DNA of 64,000 nt from Neostapfia colusana (lineage: Eukaryota; Streptophyta; Magnoliopsida; Poales; Poaceae): NCBI GenBank assembly GCA_030760725.1, contig JASWHV010000002.1, positions 57,033,900-57,097,899 of the forward strand, in the 5' to 3' direction. A program made the position numbers and the translations under genes. Of this stretch, positions 60,811-64,000 are shown piece after piece; position 1 is the first letter of the stretch; each line of letters starts with the position of its first letter. Below the pieces are notes generated by a model. The model saw only the letters and a program-made list of their open reading frames with translations, made no database searches and was not told the origin of the DNA.

Positions 60811-61129
60811 CTATCATGATCAACCAAATGTCAATTTAAAGCATTACGTATTAACTTCCCAATTTGCTTGTTTAAACTTAAAATTCATGGGGTCTTATTA
60901 TATTAACATTTTCTGAGAGTCTCACGTCTTACGTGGAAATAAATGCACTCTTAATTCATAGGGGTTCACACTTCAAAGCAAAACAATCCTGAAGACGAGG
61001 TTGTGGACAATTGCCCATGGCTTCCACAACTCACGTCACACACCAAACATAATCACACCATTAACTAAGGTAACGACTCGACTACTCGACATCTGCTAAA
61101 CTAAGGGAAAGGACTCTACACTACTTGTA
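60811..61129 (-). other. T3 spacer between gag and orf0
   Basis: Non-coding and A/T-rich, homologous to the spacers of T1 and T2. Nothing else seen. Confidence 0.55.
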
Positions 61130-61900
61130 TCACTGAGCTGGCTCCTCGGGATATTCCTCATTATTGCGGCTGCCCTCTAACTCTGCTTTGGATGGGGAAG
61201 CTGCTGGTGGAGAAGTGCGGCGACGCCTGCTTGCCCGGCGATCTGGGGAGTCAGGAGTCCATGTGTCATTCACGGTGACATACAGTTCATTCCCATCTCC
61301 TCTTTCTCTCGCCCTCAAGCTGGCTCGAAGTAACGCCTCAGTCTCCTTCAGGGTGTCACGAACATCCTGTAGCTCCTGCTGACACTCCTGCAGTCGAGCG
61401 CTGAGCATAGCAGCATCCTCCAAACACAGGTCCATGTTCTCATGGGAAGTCCCCTGCTGCACTGGCAGGTACTTGTACTCCGTCGTACCACTCTCACGCT
61501 GGAGAACATACATGTACTGAGTCCTGTCCAGGTGGCGACGGTACATGTGACTCTGGTAGGTGATGGCCTCCCAGGTGACATCCTTCTCCGCATCGACCTG
61601 TGTCGCTCGATAAGCTAGAGAGCGGTGGATCTTAAGCAGCTGATTTTCATGGATAATCCTCATTTCCGAACTCCATTCATCCCGCTTCTCACGGATGGTT
61701 CGGGTGGAGCTATAGTGTATGATTAGCTTGCCCGTATTGCCGGCGGCTTGGAGCATACGTCGAAGACGGCACAACAAGCCTCCTACTGCCAATCCGTAGG
61801 AGAGGTACGTCACCGGACGATTCTCCTCTCTCAGGGCAAGGGCAACTACGGGAACTCTCCCTCCGGTGGACTTGCGAGCGGTACGGATCATGCGAACCAT
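61130..61900 (-). CDS. T3 orf0: conserved pre-gag ORF, 256 aa
   Basis: A diverged copy of the T1/T2 protein, about one residue in ten changed (for example LLCRLRRMLQAAG for LLRRLRRMLEAAG), three residues shorter at the C-terminus. The coiled-coil-like stretch and RRRR patch are kept. No stop or frameshift, although the neighbouring gag has three lesions in its first 600 bp. This is the best hint here that orf0 is under selection while the elements move. No function can be assigned. Confidence 0.78.
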   Translation of the reverse strand: MVRMIRTARKSTGGRVPVVALALREENRPVTYLSYGLAVGGLLCRLRRMLQAAGNTGKLIIHYSSTRTIREKRDEWSSEMRIIHENQLLKIHRSLAYRATQVDAEKDVTWEAITYQSHMYRRHLDRTQYMYVLQRESGTTEYKYLPVQQGTSHENMDLCLEDAAMLSARLQECQQELQDVRDTLKETEALLRASLRARERGDGNELYVTVNDTWTPDSPDRRASRRRRTSPPAASPSKAELEGSRNNEEYPEEPAQ

Positions 61901-62101
61901 CTAAAACATAAAGCATTTAAACTTAAGTTAGATAAGATTTTAAACAAAAATCCTATTTTGAATAAAAGTTGGGTAAGATGAATAAAGTGACCCCATTAAA
62001 TAACACTTTTCAACCCACACCTTTGTAAAAATAGTTTTTAAGAAAATAGGGTCCATAAATACGTCCATTTCTACCTAGGTCCACGTTCCTACGGGCAACC
62101 T

Positions 62102-62115
62102 TGGCTCTGATACCA
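62102..62115 (-). other. Primer-binding site of T3 (tRNA-iMet)
   Basis: Minus strand TGGTATCAGAGCCA, 4 bases from the LTR edge at 62120. Confidence 0.9.
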
Positions 62116-62119
62116 CTTC

Positions 62120-62383
62120 TGTCACACCTGGTTTCTCCGAAGAACAACTGTGTGAATATCACATGTATGCCAGGATTATTTTCTCATACATGTGATGACA
62201 AATAGTGAAGCATCATTTATTACAAGCCAGGTGTCAAATACAAATAAGTCTTACATAGCATATGTCTCGATGGACGATAATAAGTTCATAAAATAGCAGC
62301 GGAATATTATTCTTTTGGGCTCCGTCATACGCGTTGCCCGGGGGACCTGATGAACCTAGAATCCTTCTTCGGGTCCGAAGTCT
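62120..62383 (-). repeat. T3 5' LTR remnant (264 bp)
   Basis: TGTCACACCTGG to GGGTCCGAAGTCT, matching the U5 end of the T3 3' LTR (52865-53130), then breaking off into C-family coding sequence. There is no LTR end or target duplication at the break. Confidence 0.85.
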
Positions 62384-63376
62384 ACCTTGCACCAACCGTT
62401 CACTTTTTTTCTCGTGACCCTCTCGTTCATGTCCAAGATTTTGACGGGGTGTTCAACGTAGGTCAGATCCTCTTGAAGCTCTAGTTCATCAACCGGTACT
62501 TGTTTTTCTGGTACTCTTAAGCACTTCTTGAGTTGGGATACGTGAAATACGTCGGAGAGGTGCGTTGGCGGCTCTAGTTGATAGGCTACTTCTCCTCGCT
62601 TGCTCAAAATCTTGAACGGCCCGATGTAGCGATGTGCTAACTTGCCTTTGACGTTGAACCGTCATTGGCCTCGGATATGCGACACCTTAAGATACACGAA
62701 GTCTCCAACTTCGAAGGTCAATCTTCTTTGCCTATTCTCCGCATAATCCTTTTGTCGTGACTGAGCGGCCTTCAAGTTTTCACGTATCGTTTGGACGTGC
62801 TTTTCGTAATCTTGCAGCACTTTGGGTTCGAATACTTGGCTTTCTCCGGTCTCATTCCAGAACAGCGGTGTCCTACACCGTCTACCATACAATGCTTCAA
62901 AAGGTGACATCTTCAAGCTGGCTCGATAGCTGTTGTTGTATGAGAATTCAGCATACGGCAAGCTCTTATCGCAACTACGCACATGTTTCAAGGCGCAAGC
63001 TCTCAACATGTTCCAAAATTTAATTTCTTCTCCCAGTCTGCCCGTCGGTTTGCGTATGATAAGCAGAGCTGAAATTCAACTGTGTACCCATGGCTTCATG
63101 CAGCTTCTTCCAGAACCTAGAGGTAAATTGAGAACCTTGATCTGAAATTATCCTCTTCGGAACTCCATGACGACACACGATTTGCTTCATATACAGCTCG
63201 GCTAGTTGTGCGATGGTGTACTTGGTTCTAACAGGAAGGAAATGGGCTGTTTTCGTCAATCGGTCCACGATAACCCAAATAGAATCGTAGCCCGACTGAG
63301 TACGTGGCAATCCGACTATGAAATCCATGCTGATGTCCTCCCACTTCCACTCGGGTACTTTTAATGGCTGCAACAA
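62384..63376 (-). pseudogene. C-family pol fragment C2: integrase and part of the chromodomain
   Basis: Homologous to C1 pol (about 23430-24440): integrase core SMDFIVGLPRTQSGYD, IVDRLTKTAHFLPV, SRFWKKLHEAMGT, then NNSYRASLKMSPFEALYG, then the chromodomain start (VKILDMNERVTRKKV). It is cut on the left in the chromodomain (KCKV-like region) by the junction with T3, and on the right in the integrase by T4. Internal frames are shifted near 62660 and 63020. The right boundary AACAA|TGTCAC is a clean T4 LTR edge. Confidence 0.85.
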
Positions 63377-64000
63377 TGTCACACCCGGTTTTTCCGAAGA
63401 ACAACCAAGTGAATATCACATATATGCCAGGATCATTTTCTCATACATGTGATGACAAATAGTGAAGCATCATTTATTACAAGCCAGGTGTCGAATATAA
63501 ATAAGTCTTACATAGCAAATGTCTTGCTGGACAATAATAAGTTCATCACAAGTAAATAAACTAGCAGCGGAATATTATTCTTGAGGGCTTCGTCACAGGC
63601 GTTGCCCGGGGGACTCCATGAACCTAGAAACCTTCTTCGGGTCCAAAGTATTGATCATTATACACCACCTCATTTTCTTGACCTGAGCAGCAATATAAAC
63701 CAACAAATATGCAAGGTTGAGTACCAATGGTACTCAGCAAGTGTGGGAAAGTTACGTCATGCATGGCTAGAGCAAGGAGAGGTTGAACTCATGGTTAAAG
63801 CACTACGCAATCAATACCTATCACCTTAGCTTATTAAGCACCTACATTACTACACAGGTGAAATGGTCCCAAACACCCATCCCATCATCAAAATCAAATA
63901 ACCATAACATCATTTCCAATGTTAAGCTCCCCGCTTAACATCCACAACCTCCAAGGTCATCATACTCTAATCATGAATAAGTCCAAGCCGCTCTTGACCG
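63377..64000 (-). repeat. Fourth T-family LTR (T4), cut by the window edge
   Basis: Begins TGTCACACCCGG and follows the T-family LTR for all 624 bp, including the near-palindrome GAGTACCAATGGTACTC (63719-63735). It may be a solo LTR or the 3' LTR of a further minus-strand element. It entered the integrase of C2; AACAA (63372-63376) would be the left TSD. Confidence 0.88.

Larger units (their letters stand above)
52865..62383 (-). mobile_element. Chromovirus T3 (T family), 5' LTR truncated
   Basis: 3' LTR 52865-56297, gag-pol 56343-60810, orf0 61130-61900, PBS 62102-62115, and only the first 264 bp of the 5' LTR (62120-62383). It is clearly more diverged from T1 and T2 than they are from each other. 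The 3' LTR edge has mutated (TTTCACACCC for TGTCACACCC). No TSD can be confirmed, since the right end was lost at the junction with C2. Confidence 0.88.

Overview
The window is plant repeat DNA, almost certainly from a grass (Poaceae). About 98 % of it (1126-64000) can be assigned to LTR retrotransposons nested inside one another. I see no intact host gene, tRNA, rRNA or CRISPR array. The grass call rests on family knowledge: a Sirevirus-type Ty1/copia LTR whose end reads TGAAAGTGCATCTAGG, long-LTR (about 3.4 kb) Tekay/Del-type chromoviruses with an extra ORF before gag, and tRNA-iMet primer sites. The species cannot be fixed from the sequence.

Layout. 1-1125: unassigned flank. 1126-7402: the 3' part of a minus-strand copia Sirevirus ('S'): 3' LTR, broken 3' ORF, RNase H/RT. 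At 7402 S is cut by a minus-strand chromovirus ('C1', 7403-42563 as it now lies). C1 is cut three times. 'T1' (7609-20300, plus strand, TSD GCTAT) sits in its 3' LTR. 'T2' (27506-40199, minus strand, TSD GTCGG) sits in its gag, a few codons after the ATG. A different minus-strand chromovirus, 'D' (42564-52864), sits in its 5' LTR. A third T-family copy, 'T3' (52865-62383, minus strand), interrupts D. T3's 5' LTR is cut after 264 bp and joined to a C-family integrase/chromodomain fragment ('C2', 62384-63376). C2 is itself entered by a fourth T-family LTR ('T4', 63377-64000, running off the window). Relative order: S first, then C1, then T1, T2 and D, then T3. T1 and T2 have almost identical LTR pairs and are recent; C1's LTRs differ visibly more.

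Each element encodes or encoded the usual life-cycle set: Gag with a CCHC knuckle, aspartic protease, reverse transcriptase, RNase H, integrase and (in C, D, T) a C-terminal chromodomain that targets integration into heterochromatin. Every gag-pol copy here is broken by frameshifts or stops. By contrast the pre-gag ORF ('orf0') of T1, T2 and T3 is open in all three copies.

The most interesting non-coding signals are: a 13-unit array of G-box (CACGTG) sites in the U3 of C1, upstream of its TATA box; an array of CCGGACTAGTCCGG-type palindromes in the U3 and an internal spacer of S; a six-copy tandem repeat in the C1 leader whose last unit is the real primer-binding site and LTR junction; and a structured R-region block shared by the C and T families, whose U3 regions I could not align.
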